The notes under the pieces: generated by a model
What the model was told of the DNA's origin: nothing
Seen by the model: only the letters and a program-made list of their open reading frames with translations
Databases searched by the model: none
Assembly: GCA_965601455.1 (NCBI GenBank)
Contig: OZ271831.1
Location: 4,588,001-4,652,000, forward strand
Length of the DNA stretch: 64,000 nucleotides
From: JANQEU01 sp965601455
GTDB lineage: Bacteria > Bacteroidota > Bacteroidia > Cytophagales > Cyclobacteriaceae
Reading direction: 5' to 3'
Position numbers and translations under genes: made by a program
Part shown: positions 18,801 to 28,045 of the stretch, piece after piece
Layout of the letters: every line of letters begins with the position of its first letter
How positions within the stretch are numbered: position 1 is the stretch's first letter

Positions 18801-18894
18801 TTTCGCTCTACTAATAGGAATTTTAATTGGAACTTACTCTTCTGTATTCATAGCCACTCCAATAGCATTGGACTTTAGTATGAAAAAGAGCTAA
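15886..18894 (+). CDS. secDF: Fused protein translocase SecDF
   Basis: This 1002-aa fusion joins SecD (about 1-640) and SecF (about 690-1002), which use the proton gradient to help pull preproteins out of SecYEG. It has the SecD start LNLGLDLQGGMHVTLEV (82-98), the RTRIDRFG region, six membrane segments after about residue 510, and a second set after GVDFQGGRSYVV in the SecF half. An acidic Ser/Thr/Asp-rich insertion of about 70 residues (roughly 262-335) lies in the periplasmic part. SecDF fusion is normal in Bacteroidota. A strong terminator follows. Confidence 0.97.
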   Translation: MKNKGFVVLLTIVISLLCIYYLSFTFIARGIQQDATVAATDADNNINFTERQRYLDSVWNEPVYNLFGLQYTYQDIKETELNLGLDLQGGMHVTLEVSPVDILKGISGNNQDADFLAALQTAKENVRGTQLNYVDEFYRVFKERAPDKSMAYIFSNASNRGRISLSSSDDEVLAIINEEVNGAIDRSFNILRTRIDRFGTSNPNIQRLQQTGRIQIELPGVDNPERVRKLLQGVAKLEFWEVHEINEIFPTLQAVNDQAFKVLGNTSNQLTGNEPVSEQTTSELSDLLTADEDSTVASVSEDGTLADENLDDSIEQLVDSLTTDVPQVSDLFALNRSAYGLVYDLKDTSKINRIFQLDGVQNLIPSDVKFLWAVKPVETESITDDSQLLELYAIKVSRNGRAPLTGEVIVDARQDLDERARPAVSMQMNAQGAKTWRRLTASNIQRRIAIVLDSYVYSAPVVQGEIPNGNSSISGNFTIEEAQDLANILKAGALPAPTTIVEDVVIGPTLGQVAIQSGMRSIIAGLIIVLFFMVIYYAKGGLIANLALFFNVFFILGILAQLSASLTLPGVAGIVLTIGMSIDANVLIFERIKEELRNGAGLKQAISSGYKKAYWSIFDANATTLIVGIILYTLGQGPVKGFAITLMIGIICSFFSAVFITRVVVEFFSRKGDSAKVSFANAFSRNALTGLNLNFVDRRKMAYIFSSIFIGVGIVALIANGLTLGVDFQGGRSYVVTVNEPVTPSQMRTALTGTFENAGTEVKSFGANNVVKITTNYLIDDESDEADNAVRDKLITGLEAYLGQEYTANDAGVDDTHFTISSSSKVGATIADDIKNSSYQSGIFALVCIFIYIVLRFRKWQFGLGAIIALFHDTLFVLSAFAIANLLGISFEVDQVFVAAILTIIGYSINDTVVVFDRIRENLGIKSGSELKPVFNESLNNTISRTLITSVTTLIVVLILFIFGGAVLKGFSFALLIGILIGTYSSVFIATPIALDFSMKKS

Positions 18895-18914
18895 TTGAGG
18901 GTATATTCCTTGTT

Positions 18915-18949
18915 AAAAGCCATTTTCGACAATCGAAAATGGCTTTTTT
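18915..18949 (+). terminator. Rho-independent terminator after secDF
   Basis: A perfect stem of about 15 bp (AAAAGCCATTTTCGA / TCGAAAATGGCTTTT) with a CAA loop is followed by further T residues. It starts 20 bases past the secDF stop. Confidence 0.9.
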
Positions 18950-18995
18950 CGTTCATATGGTAGTTTTTTGATTAATTTTATCAAACTTCTGATTG

Positions 18996-19769
18996 ATGCA
19001 ACAAGGTCCTAGTCAGTTAATCGTAAGCATAATTATCGTTGGGGGCACCATACTGGTGATGTGGATGCTCAAGAATGTTTTTGGTGTAGAATCACATGCT
19101 TCCTCGGCAGACACAAGCAGTTATATAGAAGCTCATTTAGGGAAAGAAGCAGCCTCAGAACTATCAGGTAGCCACCAATCGGCAAGTGATCATCAATCTA
19201 CTGAGGAAATAGAACCAGCGGAGGAAGTGGATTCTAGTGAAGAGCAGGAATCTGAAGATGAAACGGTTGTGGTAGTTGAATCCTCTATTGAAGAATCAAA
19301 TTCAACCGAATCTGAGCCAGTATCCGACCGAATACCACAAACATCTGCTTACTTCGAAGACCTACTTGCTGACTATTATGAAAGCGTTAGTGCACTGCCT
19401 CAGGGAGAAAGTCGTACCGATATAGTCGTTAGATACTATACCCACGCCCAGGATGATAATAAGATTAGCGCGTTAAAAAAGTTAAGACTTTATATACACG
19501 AAAGAACCCCAGCAGACTCTTTGGAAGGATATGAATCAAATTCGATTTATTACGGGGACAGTGTGAGTAACGACGACATTAGAATAATCACCTACACGCT
19601 GCTGCAAAATGGTTTTGACGTAAAACAGATTGTTCCCTCAAAGTTTCATGACAGTTGGAAGGCACGATCTATTGAGATTGGCACAGACCTTAATGTGAAT
19701 AGTTATCCGACCCTTACGCTGGAAGAAATTCAAAATTTCACCAACGAATTCTATCCGGGAACTAATTAG
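18996..19769 (+). CDS. Single-pass membrane protein with long acidic linker
   Basis: This 257-aa protein has one N-terminal membrane segment (about residues 9-27), then about 90 residues rich in Ser, Glu and Asp, probably disordered. A compact C-terminal region of about 150 residues includes several Tyr and Asp and ends near LTLEEIQNFTNEFYPG. I recognise no family. The start is the ATG at 18996; a TTG lies one codon earlier. Its end overlaps the convergent small NqrM-like gene by 4 bases. Confidence 0.7.
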   Translation: MQQGPSQLIVSIIIVGGTILVMWMLKNVFGVESHASSADTSSYIEAHLGKEAASELSGSHQSASDHQSTEEIEPAEEVDSSEEQESEDETVVVVESSIEESNSTESEPVSDRIPQTSAYFEDLLADYYESVSALPQGESRTDIVVRYYTHAQDDNKISALKKLRLYIHERTPADSLEGYESNSIYYGDSVSNDDIRIITYTLLQNGFDVKQIVPSKFHDSWKARSIEIGTDLNVNSYPTLTLEEIQNFTNEFYPGTN

Positions 19770-19993
19770 AATTTCTGAAGGACTTTATTCACCTCAGAGT
19801 CGGGGTTGGCACAAGAATCGCCAGGAGTAATAGTTTTCCCACAGAAACCGCAGGCTTCACCGTCCTTGTTGAGATAAGGGTTTTGCGAGGCACAGGTGCC
19901 TTTAAATTCTCCCCCTTTAATAAACAACAGGCGTACAGACATCCCTATGAAAAATAACGCCACAAAACCAATTGCTAATAGAACTGTTGCCAT
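19766..19993 (-). CDS. Small membrane protein resembling NqrM (DUF539)
   Basis: This 75-aa protein has one N-terminal membrane helix (about 3-25) followed by a basic GEFKGTC stretch and four cysteines (34, 48, 51 and 61). That layout, one helix plus four Cys with a CGFC pair, resembles NqrM, the factor needed to mature the Na+-translocating NADH:quinone reductase, and a conserved small Bacteroidota membrane protein. No nqr genes are in the window, so the assignment is by pattern only. Confidence 0.65.
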   Translation of the reverse strand: MATVLLAIGFVALFFIGMSVRLLFIKGGEFKGTCASQNPYLNKDGEACGFCGKTITPGDSCANPDSEVNKVLQKF

Positions 19994-20077
19994 AGTTGAA
20001 ATTTTTGCAAAGTTAGAAAATTGGAAGGTTAACTTTAAACCTTCAATCTTTAAACATTTTTGATCTCCTGATAATTC

Positions 20078-20899
20078 ATGTCAAAATTAAACCTATCCAA
20101 ACCTGATACAAACAGAAGCGAAAAACTTGAGGCTTTTGATCGTTTATTGACCATCATGGATGAATTGAGAGAAAACTGTCCCTGGGACAAAAAACAAACA
20201 TTCGATTCTCTAAGATACTTGACCATTGAAGAATTATATGAACTCTCAGATGCAATTATTGAAGAGGACCTGAGTGAGATGAAAAATGAACTGGGTGATC
20301 TCATGTTACACATGGTTTTTTACGCTCGAATTGCCTCAGAAAAAAAAGAATTTGATATCGCGGATGTTTTACATCATGTATGTGACAAGTTAGTAAGACG
20401 TCACCCGCATATCTATGGAGACGTAGATGCATCAGATGAAAAAACGGTAAAAGAGAATTGGGAAAAAATAAAACTCAAGGAAAAGAAAAACTCGTCGGTA
20501 TTGCAAGGAGTACCAAAATCATTACCTGCGATGGTGAAGGCCACGCGGATTCAAGAAAAGGCTAGAGGTGTAGGATTCGATTGGGAAGAGAAGTCGCAGG
20601 TTTGGGAAAAAGTAGAAGAGGAAATGAATGAGTTTCGAAGTGAGTTTGATATTGAAAATGGACAAACTGTTGACCAAAGTCGCGCTGAAAGTGAGTTCGG
20701 TGATCTTCTCTTCTCATTGATCAACTATGCAAGATTTGTAGGAATCAGCCCGGAAGATGCTCTGGAAAAAACAAATAAAAAGTTCATCAAGAGATTCAAC
20801 TTCCTTGAAAAATCATCCAAAGAAGACGGAAAGATCCTTTCAGAAATGACTTTGGAAGAAATGGACCATTATTGGGAAATGGCAAAAAACCTTAAGTAG
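20078..20899 (+). CDS. mazG: Nucleoside triphosphate pyrophosphohydrolase MazG
   Basis: This 273-aa protein contains two MazG-type all-alpha domains. The first has CPWDKKQT and the metal-binding EELYE...EMKNELGDLMLH set near residues 50-90. The second repeats EEEMNEF...ESEFGDLLFSLINYAR near residues 180-225. It hydrolyses all NTPs and dNTPs to NMPs. Length and domain order match the E. coli-type enzyme. It is convergent with pyrC, with one base between the stops. Confidence 0.95.
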   Translation: MSKLNLSKPDTNRSEKLEAFDRLLTIMDELRENCPWDKKQTFDSLRYLTIEELYELSDAIIEEDLSEMKNELGDLMLHMVFYARIASEKKEFDIADVLHHVCDKLVRRHPHIYGDVDASDEKTVKENWEKIKLKEKKNSSVLQGVPKSLPAMVKATRIQEKARGVGFDWEEKSQVWEKVEEEMNEFRSEFDIENGQTVDQSRAESEFGDLLFSLINYARFVGISPEDALEKTNKKFIKRFNFLEKSSKEDGKILSEMTLEEMDHYWEMAKNLK

Positions 20900-20900
20900 A

Positions 20901-22232
20901 TTACCTATTGAAGGTCAGACGTTTCCCTCTAACCGACTCGTCGAAAATACCATTGTCATAAGCTAGATGTCCACTCACAAAAGTCTTTTCGACACTAGAT
21001 TTAAATTCATGACCTTCAAAAGGAGACCATCCACACTTTGCTAGAATATTATCTTTTGTAACGGTAGATGGCTTTTTCAAGTCAACCAGGACCAGGTCTG
21101 CGTAGTAACCTTCCCTGATGAAACCTCTCTCCTCAAGTTGGAAACATTTGGCAACTGCGTGTGATGTTTTATTCACAATTGTTTCCAATGAGAATTTTCC
21201 TTGATGATACATGTCTAGAAGTGCAGGTAGTGAATGTTGAACTAATGGGCCTCCTGAGGGTGCTTTCAGGTATTTTTGGCTTTTCTCCTCATCAGTGTGC
21301 GGTGCATGATCTGTTGCAATCACATCTATCCGATCCTTGTTCACCGCTTCAATAATCTGGGCCCTATCCTCCGCTGTTTTTACTGCTGGGTTCCACTTAA
21401 TCCGTGATCCTTTTAATGGGTAATCATTATCTGAGAACCACATATGATGAATGCAAGCTTCCGAGGTTATTCTCTTACCTTCTATCGGCCCCTCTTCAAA
21501 TTGCAGGGTTTCTTTGCCTGTAGAAATATGAAGAATATGAAGTCGAGTATTGTAGGACTTGGCAAGCTCAATTGCTCTCGAAGATGACAGGAAACAAGCC
21601 TCTTCAGATCTTATTATCGGGTGTTGCTCAAATGGAATATCATCACCGTATTTTTGAATTGCGGCCTCGAGGTTATTCTTTACCGTTTCCTCATCTTCAC
21701 AATGAGTAGCTATCAACATGGGTACATTCTTAAAAATGTTTTCCAGTACACTCTGATTATCGACCAACATGCTTCCGGTCGATGAGCCCATGAAGACTTT
21801 CACCCCACATACATTGTGCTGAGGTGTTTTTAGAATCTGATCAAGATTATCATTCGAGGCTCCCATATAGAATGAAAAGTTTGCAAGAGATTTCTGCGCT
21901 CCGAGTTGATATTTTTCTTCCAACAGGTCCTGAGTGAGGGTTTGGGGCACCACGTTTGGCATTTCCATGTAGGAGGTAATTCCACCTGCTACTGCGGCTT
22001 TCGCTTCCGTATAGATTTCTGCTTTGTGCGTTAAGCCTGGCTCACGGAAATGAACCTGATCATCGATAAGGCCAGGAAGAAGATAGAGACCTTCGGCATT
22101 TATTTCTTTTGTGGTGCTTGAATCAATCTGGGGAGCAATTTTATGAATTCGATCATCCTTAATCTCTACATCCAAATTATCGATTTTTCCTTCGTTGACA
22201 ACCGTTACATTCTTAATTACTGTCGATCCCAT
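20901..22232 (-). CDS. pyrC: Dihydroorotase
   Basis: This 443-aa amidohydrolase of the class I dihydroorotase/allantoinase branch catalyses the third step of pyrimidine synthesis. It has the N-terminal metal motif with DDQVHFREPG (57-66), a candidate carboxylated Lys in GVKVFMGSS near residue 150, metal His residues in THCEDE and LHILHIST, and the catalytic Asp in ATDHAPHT. The first His of the usual HxH pair is Gln59 here. I believe this is a lineage trait rather than a defect, because the rest of the active site is intact. Confidence 0.9.
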   Translation of the reverse strand: MGSTVIKNVTVVNEGKIDNLDVEIKDDRIHKIAPQIDSSTTKEINAEGLYLLPGLIDDQVHFREPGLTHKAEIYTEAKAAVAGGITSYMEMPNVVPQTLTQDLLEEKYQLGAQKSLANFSFYMGASNDNLDQILKTPQHNVCGVKVFMGSSTGSMLVDNQSVLENIFKNVPMLIATHCEDEETVKNNLEAAIQKYGDDIPFEQHPIIRSEEACFLSSSRAIELAKSYNTRLHILHISTGKETLQFEEGPIEGKRITSEACIHHMWFSDNDYPLKGSRIKWNPAVKTAEDRAQIIEAVNKDRIDVIATDHAPHTDEEKSQKYLKAPSGGPLVQHSLPALLDMYHQGKFSLETIVNKTSHAVAKCFQLEERGFIREGYYADLVLVDLKKPSTVTKDNILAKCGWSPFEGHEFKSSVEKTFVSGHLAYDNGIFDESVRGKRLTFNR

Positions 22233-22327
22233 ATTCTAAACTATTGAAGTCCAACTCAGTTTAAAGTTAATCACAGAAGCTCCCAAACCTCTTCCATCCA
22301 AGCAGAGAAATTAGAAATCTTCGCTCT

Positions 22328-23758
22328 TTAATCAAGTATTAGCCGACCTTCCTTATTAGCGATTTCCCATGCAGTATAATACACCAGCTGAGCGACTGAA
22401 CGGATTCGATCGAAATTGATCTTTTCAATAGTATCTGTGGGCTTATGATAGTCTGCATGAGTCCCGTTGAAATAGAAAATAATGGGGATATTGTTTTTGG
22501 CGAAATTGTAATGATCTGAGCGGTAATAGAATCGATTTGGGTCATTTTCATCATTATAAGTGTAGTCAAACTCCAAATTCACCGTATTTGCATTCACTCT
22601 CTCATGTAACTCATGTAATTCAGTGGATAGTTTATCTGCTCCAATCACGTAGATGTAGTTGGGATTTCCTTCATGTTTGGGATCAACTCTTCCGATCATA
22701 TCCATATTCAGGTTTACGATGGTATTTTCAAGCGGAAAAACCGGTGACTCATCTGTGTAGTATTTTGACCCGAGCAATCCCTTTTCCTCACCAGAAACAC
22801 ATAAAAATAGAATGCTTCTATCTGGACGTAGCCCTTTTTCTGCCGCTTCTGCAAAGGTCTCTGCCAGTTCCATTATCGCCGTAGTTCCCGAACCGTCGTC
22901 GTCCGCACCATTATTTATTTCCCCGTCTGAATTAATTCCAATGTGGTCATAATGACTGGTGAGAATAAGGATTTCATCTGGTTTACTGGCGCCCCTCAGG
23001 AGTCCCATCACATTCTCACTTGTTACAGGCTCAATTATACGATCCGCATTAAAAATCAATTTTGCTGTTTGTGAGGGCCTAATCTCACTTATTTCTGATT
23101 CAAAAACCCATTCGATCAGATCCAGACTGCTTATTATAACTCTCTCTCCTTCCTCTTGAAAGCTGCGACTAATCCTTGGTTCGGTGTACCAACTTTTGAA
23201 TCTGGACATGGCAAACTCTAACTCACTTGACTTACCGGTGGCAATAACATATCCTCGGGGTTCATAAATATTCAACTTACTGATTTTTGAATTCCATCCA
23301 CCCCAGGACTGACTCTGCATTACTACATACTTATCCTTCAAGTCCATTGAACTGAATTCTGAAGAGTCTGTGACAAATACAAACTCAGCATATTCCTCGC
23401 CTTTGGTTTCCCAGCTACTGTAGTAAAGAAAATCCGACAGGTTTCTTCGATATTGATCTCCTCTTCTAAGATATATTTCTCGCCATGTGGCTTTCTCAAG
23501 CTCGAACTCCTGGATGTAGGATCCTTTTACCGGGGCTTCCAGACCTATTTGTTTAAAGTGATTTCTTATATACTCCATGGCCATCTTTTGACCTTTTTCT
23601 CCCGTCTCTCTTCCTCCCATTGAGTCTGAGGATAAAACCGTCAATCGCTCTTTCAGGTCTGCGACCGAAAGTGTTTCGGCCGATCTCCGAACTTTCTTGG
23701 ATTGAGCTGTAGAAGAAAGCGAGCCAATGACTAATAGAATAAAAAGCAACCTTGTCAT
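22328..23758 (-). CDS. Secreted M28-family zinc metallopeptidase
   Basis: This 476-aa protein has a Sec signal (residues 1-19), an inserted domain between about 100 and 230 at the usual place of a protease-associated domain, and an M28 catalytic domain. The co-catalytic zinc ligands are visible: His in SHYDHIG, Asp in NNGADDDGSG, Glu-Glu in SGEEKG, Asp in NMDMIGR, and His in DYHKPTD. It should act as an aminopeptidase in the periplasm or outside the cell. The gene is monocistronic. Confidence 0.93.
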   Translation of the reverse strand: MTRLLFILLVIGSLSSTAQSKKVRRSAETLSVADLKERLTVLSSDSMGGRETGEKGQKMAMEYIRNHFKQIGLEAPVKGSYIQEFELEKATWREIYLRRGDQYRRNLSDFLYYSSWETKGEEYAEFVFVTDSSEFSSMDLKDKYVVMQSQSWGGWNSKISKLNIYEPRGYVIATGKSSELEFAMSRFKSWYTEPRISRSFQEEGERVIISSLDLIEWVFESEISEIRPSQTAKLIFNADRIIEPVTSENVMGLLRGASKPDEILILTSHYDHIGINSDGEINNGADDDGSGTTAIMELAETFAEAAEKGLRPDRSILFLCVSGEEKGLLGSKYYTDESPVFPLENTIVNLNMDMIGRVDPKHEGNPNYIYVIGADKLSTELHELHERVNANTVNLEFDYTYNDENDPNRFYYRSDHYNFAKNNIPIIFYFNGTHADYHKPTDTIEKINFDRIRSVAQLVYYTAWEIANKEGRLILD

Positions 23759-23816
23759 ATGTGAAAAATCAAGCTTCTAAATTAATGATTTCAATCGCCT
23801 CGATTTCAAGGAATTT

Positions 23817-23852
23817 TTTGAACGGTTAACCTGTTGTTTTGCTTTAAATTTG
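23817..23852 (+). promoter_or_regulatory. Candidate gcvP promoter
   Basis: A perfect TAnnTTTG -7 box (TAAATTTG, 23845-23852) lies 23 bases before the chosen gcvP ATG. A TTTG that could serve as the -33 element sits at 23817-23820, but the spacer of 24 bases is longer than usual. The box is convincing; the upstream element is not. Confidence 0.4.
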
Positions 23853-23875
23853 AGGAAATTTTTGTGCAGAAAGAT

Positions 23876-26725
23876 ATGCGTATTGAACTAAACCACCCAG
23901 ACAACCTTCCATCTAGGCATAACAGCCCTTCCAATAAGGAAATTGTAGAGATGCTGGAAGCCATTGATTGCCCAAACCTTGAGCAACTCATTGATGAAAC
24001 CATCCCGGTTTCAATCAGGCGAACCAATTCGTTACAATTACCTCCGGCACTTTCAGAATCCGAGTATCTGAAGAAAGCCAAAAAAATGGCTGGTAAGAAC
24101 AAGGTATTTAACTCTTTTCTAGGTCAGGGTTATTACAACTGTCATGTCCCGACGGTCATCGCGAGAAATGTACTTGAAAACCCTGCTTGGTATACAGCTT
24201 ACACTCCATATCAAGCAGAAATTGCCCAGGGACGGATGGAAGCACTCATCAACTTCCAGACTATGGTAACTGAGTTAACCGGAATGGAAATTGCAAATGC
24301 ATCTCTTCTAGACGAAGGAACAGCTGCCGCAGAAGCAATGAGTATGTTTTGGTCGTCCAGAAAAGGTGCAAAAAAACAGGCGGAAAAATTTCTTGTTGAT
24401 CGGCGAGTGTTTCCTCAGGTCATCCAGGTAATGAAGACAAGGGCAGAATCATTGGGTATTGATTTGATCGTTACTGACATTGATAAGCACGACCTTAGTG
24501 ATGAAACCATTTTTGGAATTTACTTTCAGTATCCCGACGACAATGGAGCAATAATCAACAGAAAAAACCTGGTAGCCACTACCTCTGAAAATAATATTTT
24601 CACGGCTGTCGGTTCCGACCTTATGGCATTGCTTTTGTTGGAGGCTCCTGGAAAATGGGGGGTAGATGTAGTTGTAGGAACATCCCAGAGATTCGGCGTC
24701 CCTTTTGGGTATGGTGGACCTCACGCCGCTTTCTTTGCTACAAAAGAGCAATTCAAACGATCGGTTCCGGGAAGAATTATTGGAGTATCAAAAGACTCGG
24801 AAGGTAACGATGCTTACCGAATGGCATTACAAACCAGAGAGCAACACATCAAACGTGAACGGGCCACATCGAACATCTGTACAGCTCAAGTTCTCCTCGC
24901 AGTCATGTCATCGATGTACACCGTATATCATGGTCCGGAGAGATTAAGGGAAATAGCTTTGAACATTCATGGTCTGGCCAGGGTTTTGTCCGACGGATTT
25001 GCCAATCTAGGACTAGCTATCGAGTCAGAGAGATTTTTTGATACGATTAAAGTTAAGGATTTGGATACCACCAAGGTAAAGGCAGCTTCGGAATCCAGAT
25101 CAATCAACCTAAGATATTACAGTGACGGTGGAGTTGGTATTTCCATAGATGAAACACATTCGGTAGAAGACATTCAGACCCTTCTTGAAATTTTCGGAGA
25201 AGTTAAAGGTAGACCTGCACCTAGTGTGATGACGGAAATTAACCTTGATGAAGATGATTTCAGAGAGGTCGATTACCTTCAACATCCGGTATTTAACAGC
25301 TATCATAGTGAGCACGAAATGCTCCGGTACATGAAACGACTTGAGTCTAAAGATCTGTCTCTGGTACATTCGATGATACCCCTGGGATCTTGCACGATGA
25401 AGTTAAATGCCACATCGGAAATGATACCGATTTCTCTTGAAGGTTTTTCATCGATACACCCGTTCGCTCCGAAAGACCAAGTGCTTGGTTATGATGAGCT
25501 CATCAACGAACTTAACGAATGGCTTAGTGACATTACAGGTTTCTCAAAAGTATCGTTTCAACCTAATTCTGGAGCCCAGGGCGAGTACACCGGTTTAATG
25601 GTGATCCGTGCGTACTTGCACGATAAAGGTGACACCCAAAGAAACATTGCATTAATCCCCTCATCTGCTCATGGTACCAACCCAGCCAGTGCGGTAATGG
25701 CAGGTATGAAGGTGGTTATTGTGGCATGTGATGAACAAGGCAATGTAGATCTTGAGGATCTAAAAGCTAAAGCAGAGGAGCACAAGAATGATCTAGCTGC
25801 TTTGATGGTAACCTATCCATCCACCCACGGAGTATTTGAAGAAGACATCAAAGAAATTTGCGCTACGATCCACGAAAATGGAGGTTTAGTGTATATGGAT
25901 GGGGCTAACTTAAATGCTCAGGTAGGACTTACATCTCCAGGTTTGATTGGTGCCGATGTTTGTCACTTAAACCTTCACAAGACATTCTGTATTCCTCATG
26001 GAGGTGGTGGTCCCGGAATGGGGCCAATTGGAGTCGTTGAAAGACTTGTTCCTTTTTTACCTTCCGAAGAAAAAAACCGAGTTTCTTCGGCAGAATTTGG
26101 AAGTGCAGGAATATTGCCAATTTCACATGCATACATAAATATGATGGGTGCTGACGGGTTGTTGGATGCCACTCGTGTGGCTATTCTCAATGCGAACTAC
26201 ATCGCTAAAAGACTAGAAAATCATTATCCAATTCTTTACAAAGGAAAGAAAGGGAGAAGTGCGCATGAAATGATAATTGATTGTCGACCATTCAAGAAAA
26301 TTGGTGTTGAGGTTGAGGACATAGCCAAACGAATGATGGATTATGGATACCATGCTCCAACAGTATCCTTCCCTGTAGCTGGTACTATGATGATCGAACC
26401 AACCGAAAGTGAGACAAAAGCCGAACTTGATCGCTTTTGCGATGTAATGATTTCAATTAAAAACGAAATCGATGAGATTGCAACAGGAGCAGCGGATTCG
26501 GAAAATAATGTGCTCAAGAATGCGCCCCATACCCATAGTTTGCTGCTATCAGATGAATGGAACAAACCGTATTCGAGAGAGAAAGCAGCTTATCCGTTGA
26601 CTTCATTAAAGTCCAACAAGTTTTGGCCTTCGGTTGGTAGAATCGATAGTGCATATGGTGATAGAAACCTATACTGTAGCTGTATCCCTGTGGATCAGTA
26701 TAAGGAAGAAAGCGTAGAAGCCTAA
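23876..26725 (+). CDS. gcvP: Glycine dehydrogenase (decarboxylating), P-protein
   Basis: This 949-aa homodimer-type P-protein of the glycine cleavage system decarboxylates glycine and passes the aminomethyl group to lipoylated GcvH. The N-terminal half has GQGYYNCHVP and the C-terminal half has the PLP Lys in HLNLHKTFCIPHGGGGPG near residue 705. I use the ATG at 23876 (MRIELNH) rather than an upstream ATG at 23834 because the upstream stretch is not family-like and a promoter box lies inside it. No gcvT or gcvH is nearby. Confidence 0.96.
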   Translation: MRIELNHPDNLPSRHNSPSNKEIVEMLEAIDCPNLEQLIDETIPVSIRRTNSLQLPPALSESEYLKKAKKMAGKNKVFNSFLGQGYYNCHVPTVIARNVLENPAWYTAYTPYQAEIAQGRMEALINFQTMVTELTGMEIANASLLDEGTAAAEAMSMFWSSRKGAKKQAEKFLVDRRVFPQVIQVMKTRAESLGIDLIVTDIDKHDLSDETIFGIYFQYPDDNGAIINRKNLVATTSENNIFTAVGSDLMALLLLEAPGKWGVDVVVGTSQRFGVPFGYGGPHAAFFATKEQFKRSVPGRIIGVSKDSEGNDAYRMALQTREQHIKRERATSNICTAQVLLAVMSSMYTVYHGPERLREIALNIHGLARVLSDGFANLGLAIESERFFDTIKVKDLDTTKVKAASESRSINLRYYSDGGVGISIDETHSVEDIQTLLEIFGEVKGRPAPSVMTEINLDEDDFREVDYLQHPVFNSYHSEHEMLRYMKRLESKDLSLVHSMIPLGSCTMKLNATSEMIPISLEGFSSIHPFAPKDQVLGYDELINELNEWLSDITGFSKVSFQPNSGAQGEYTGLMVIRAYLHDKGDTQRNIALIPSSAHGTNPASAVMAGMKVVIVACDEQGNVDLEDLKAKAEEHKNDLAALMVTYPSTHGVFEEDIKEICATIHENGGLVYMDGANLNAQVGLTSPGLIGADVCHLNLHKTFCIPHGGGGPGMGPIGVVERLVPFLPSEEKNRVSSAEFGSAGILPISHAYINMMGADGLLDATRVAILNANYIAKRLENHYPILYKGKKGRSAHEMIIDCRPFKKIGVEVEDIAKRMMDYGYHAPTVSFPVAGTMMIEPTESETKAELDRFCDVMISIKNEIDEIATGAADSENNVLKNAPHTHSLLLSDEWNKPYSREKAAYPLTSLKSNKFWPSVGRIDSAYGDRNLYCSCIPVDQYKEESVEA

Positions 26726-27186
26726 TTACAACGATCAAAGACGAAAGTTCCTTCAACGGAATTTTCGTCATCGTAGTAAGCTTGAAGATAGCCGCCTATT
26801 CTCCTTCCAGAAATTGAGAATATCTCGACAAAACCACTATTGGCAACAAAAAACTCCTGTCCAACACCTTCCTGGTTAAAGGTCAATGTATATTTTGGAT
26901 CTGTGAAGGGAAGATTATAAGTACCTGGTTCGTTTGGGATACTCATACCAATATATGCGTTGATACTTACAACTGCGCAAGGGTCCGATGCTGTTTCCCT
27001 TACATCAAATAATTCGACGTCAAAAGCATTTGTGGATGCATTAAAGTTGGCTTTCGCATACTGGAAGGACCAATCCAATCCACTGACCTTCCCCGCTACT
27101 AATTCTCCATCCAGACCATCATCATCATCGCAAGATTGAATAGTGATGATTAGGAGTACTGCCAGAGTGAATGAGACTCTAATCAT
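26722..27186 (-). CDS. Hypothetical lipoprotein
   Basis: This 154-aa protein has a lipoprotein signal ending TIQSC (Cys19) followed by Asp residues. The rest is predicted beta-rich with conserved-looking Tyr and Gly, ending in a VEGTFVFDRC strand. This is a common shape for Bacteroidota surface or periplasmic lipoproteins, but no named family is recognised. It is coupled to the upstream NRDE gene by an ATGA overlap, and its 3' end overlaps gcvP convergently by 4 bases. Confidence 0.75.
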   Translation of the reverse strand: MIRVSFTLAVLLIITIQSCDDDDGLDGELVAGKVSGLDWSFQYAKANFNASTNAFDVELFDVRETASDPCAVVSINAYIGMSIPNEPGTYNLPFTDPKYTLTFNQEGVGQEFFVANSGFVEIFSISGRRIGGYLQAYYDDENSVEGTFVFDRCN

Positions 27187-27947
27187 TTCTCCACTACGAA
27201 TTTATGTATAACATCACCAGCATGTCGAATTCCTACTGAGTATGTACGCTCAACGAAAAACACTTCCCTTTTCGTATCAATAGACAATACACTACTGGAG
27301 CAGGTTCCATAGTTTTCTGTCCTGATACATACAGACGAAAGAGCTCTTTCTAACTCCAACGATAGACCTGTTTCAGGCAAATCAGGATCTTCAGCTTGTT
27401 TTTCATCTATGAGAATAGATAAGTAGTCTTCAATATCAATGGATCCATTACCTAGAAGTTGGGAGAAATCACTCTTTATCTTCATTACTTTCGGCCAAGG
27501 GGTATCAAGCAATGCATTGCTTAAACCAAAGATGCCGTTGTCGAAATTGTTAATTATCTTTTCGTAGTTGCTGTAATGAAAAACCTCTCCATTTTCGTAA
27601 AGCAGCAGGTTAAAACCATTGTAATCCATTGAGCTCTCATTTAGGATTTCGAGGTATTCCTGCGCCGACTTTTGTCCTCTTAGGTAATTAATTGGCAGCT
27701 CTCCCCTGGACCGAACATCTTCACGAATGTTTCTGATGTCCCGAAAATTGGTGACCGCCGCAAATCTGCCGTCGCGAGATACCCCCATCCATGTTCCTCC
27801 TGCCTTCAGATCTTTCCCTGCTATCATATTCTCTCCCGGCCAACTGTGAGCCGGTGAAGTGGGTCGTTCATAGAATTCGTCCCTATTGGCGATAAGAAGG
27901 AATGGATATCTCGGGTGAGCGTTTAACGCTAGTGCTATAAGGCACAT
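27183..27947 (-). CDS. NRDE/TANGO2-family protein
   Basis: This 254-aa protein begins MCLI and has the defining NRDE motif at residues 21-24 (IANRDEFYERP), followed by GGTWMGVSRDGRFAAVTNFR. The family has an N-terminal-nucleophile-like fold with a conserved Cys2. TANGO2 relatives have been linked to haem trafficking, but the bacterial role is unsettled. First gene of a two-gene unit with the lipoprotein. Confidence 0.9.
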   Translation of the reverse strand: MCLIALALNAHPRYPFLLIANRDEFYERPTSPAHSWPGENMIAGKDLKAGGTWMGVSRDGRFAAVTNFRDIRNIREDVRSRGELPINYLRGQKSAQEYLEILNESSMDYNGFNLLLYENGEVFHYSNYEKIINNFDNGIFGLSNALLDTPWPKVMKIKSDFSQLLGNGSIDIEDYLSILIDEKQAEDPDLPETGLSLELERALSSVCIRTENYGTCSSSVLSIDTKREVFFVERTYSVGIRHAGDVIHKFVVEK

Positions 27948-28045
27948 AAATTCATTTTTTGCTCGTACAAATTAAATGTTTATTGGTTTATCTCTGGTAT
28001 TTATATAACTGGTTGACCACCCAAATTCTGATTATATTTGAATCC

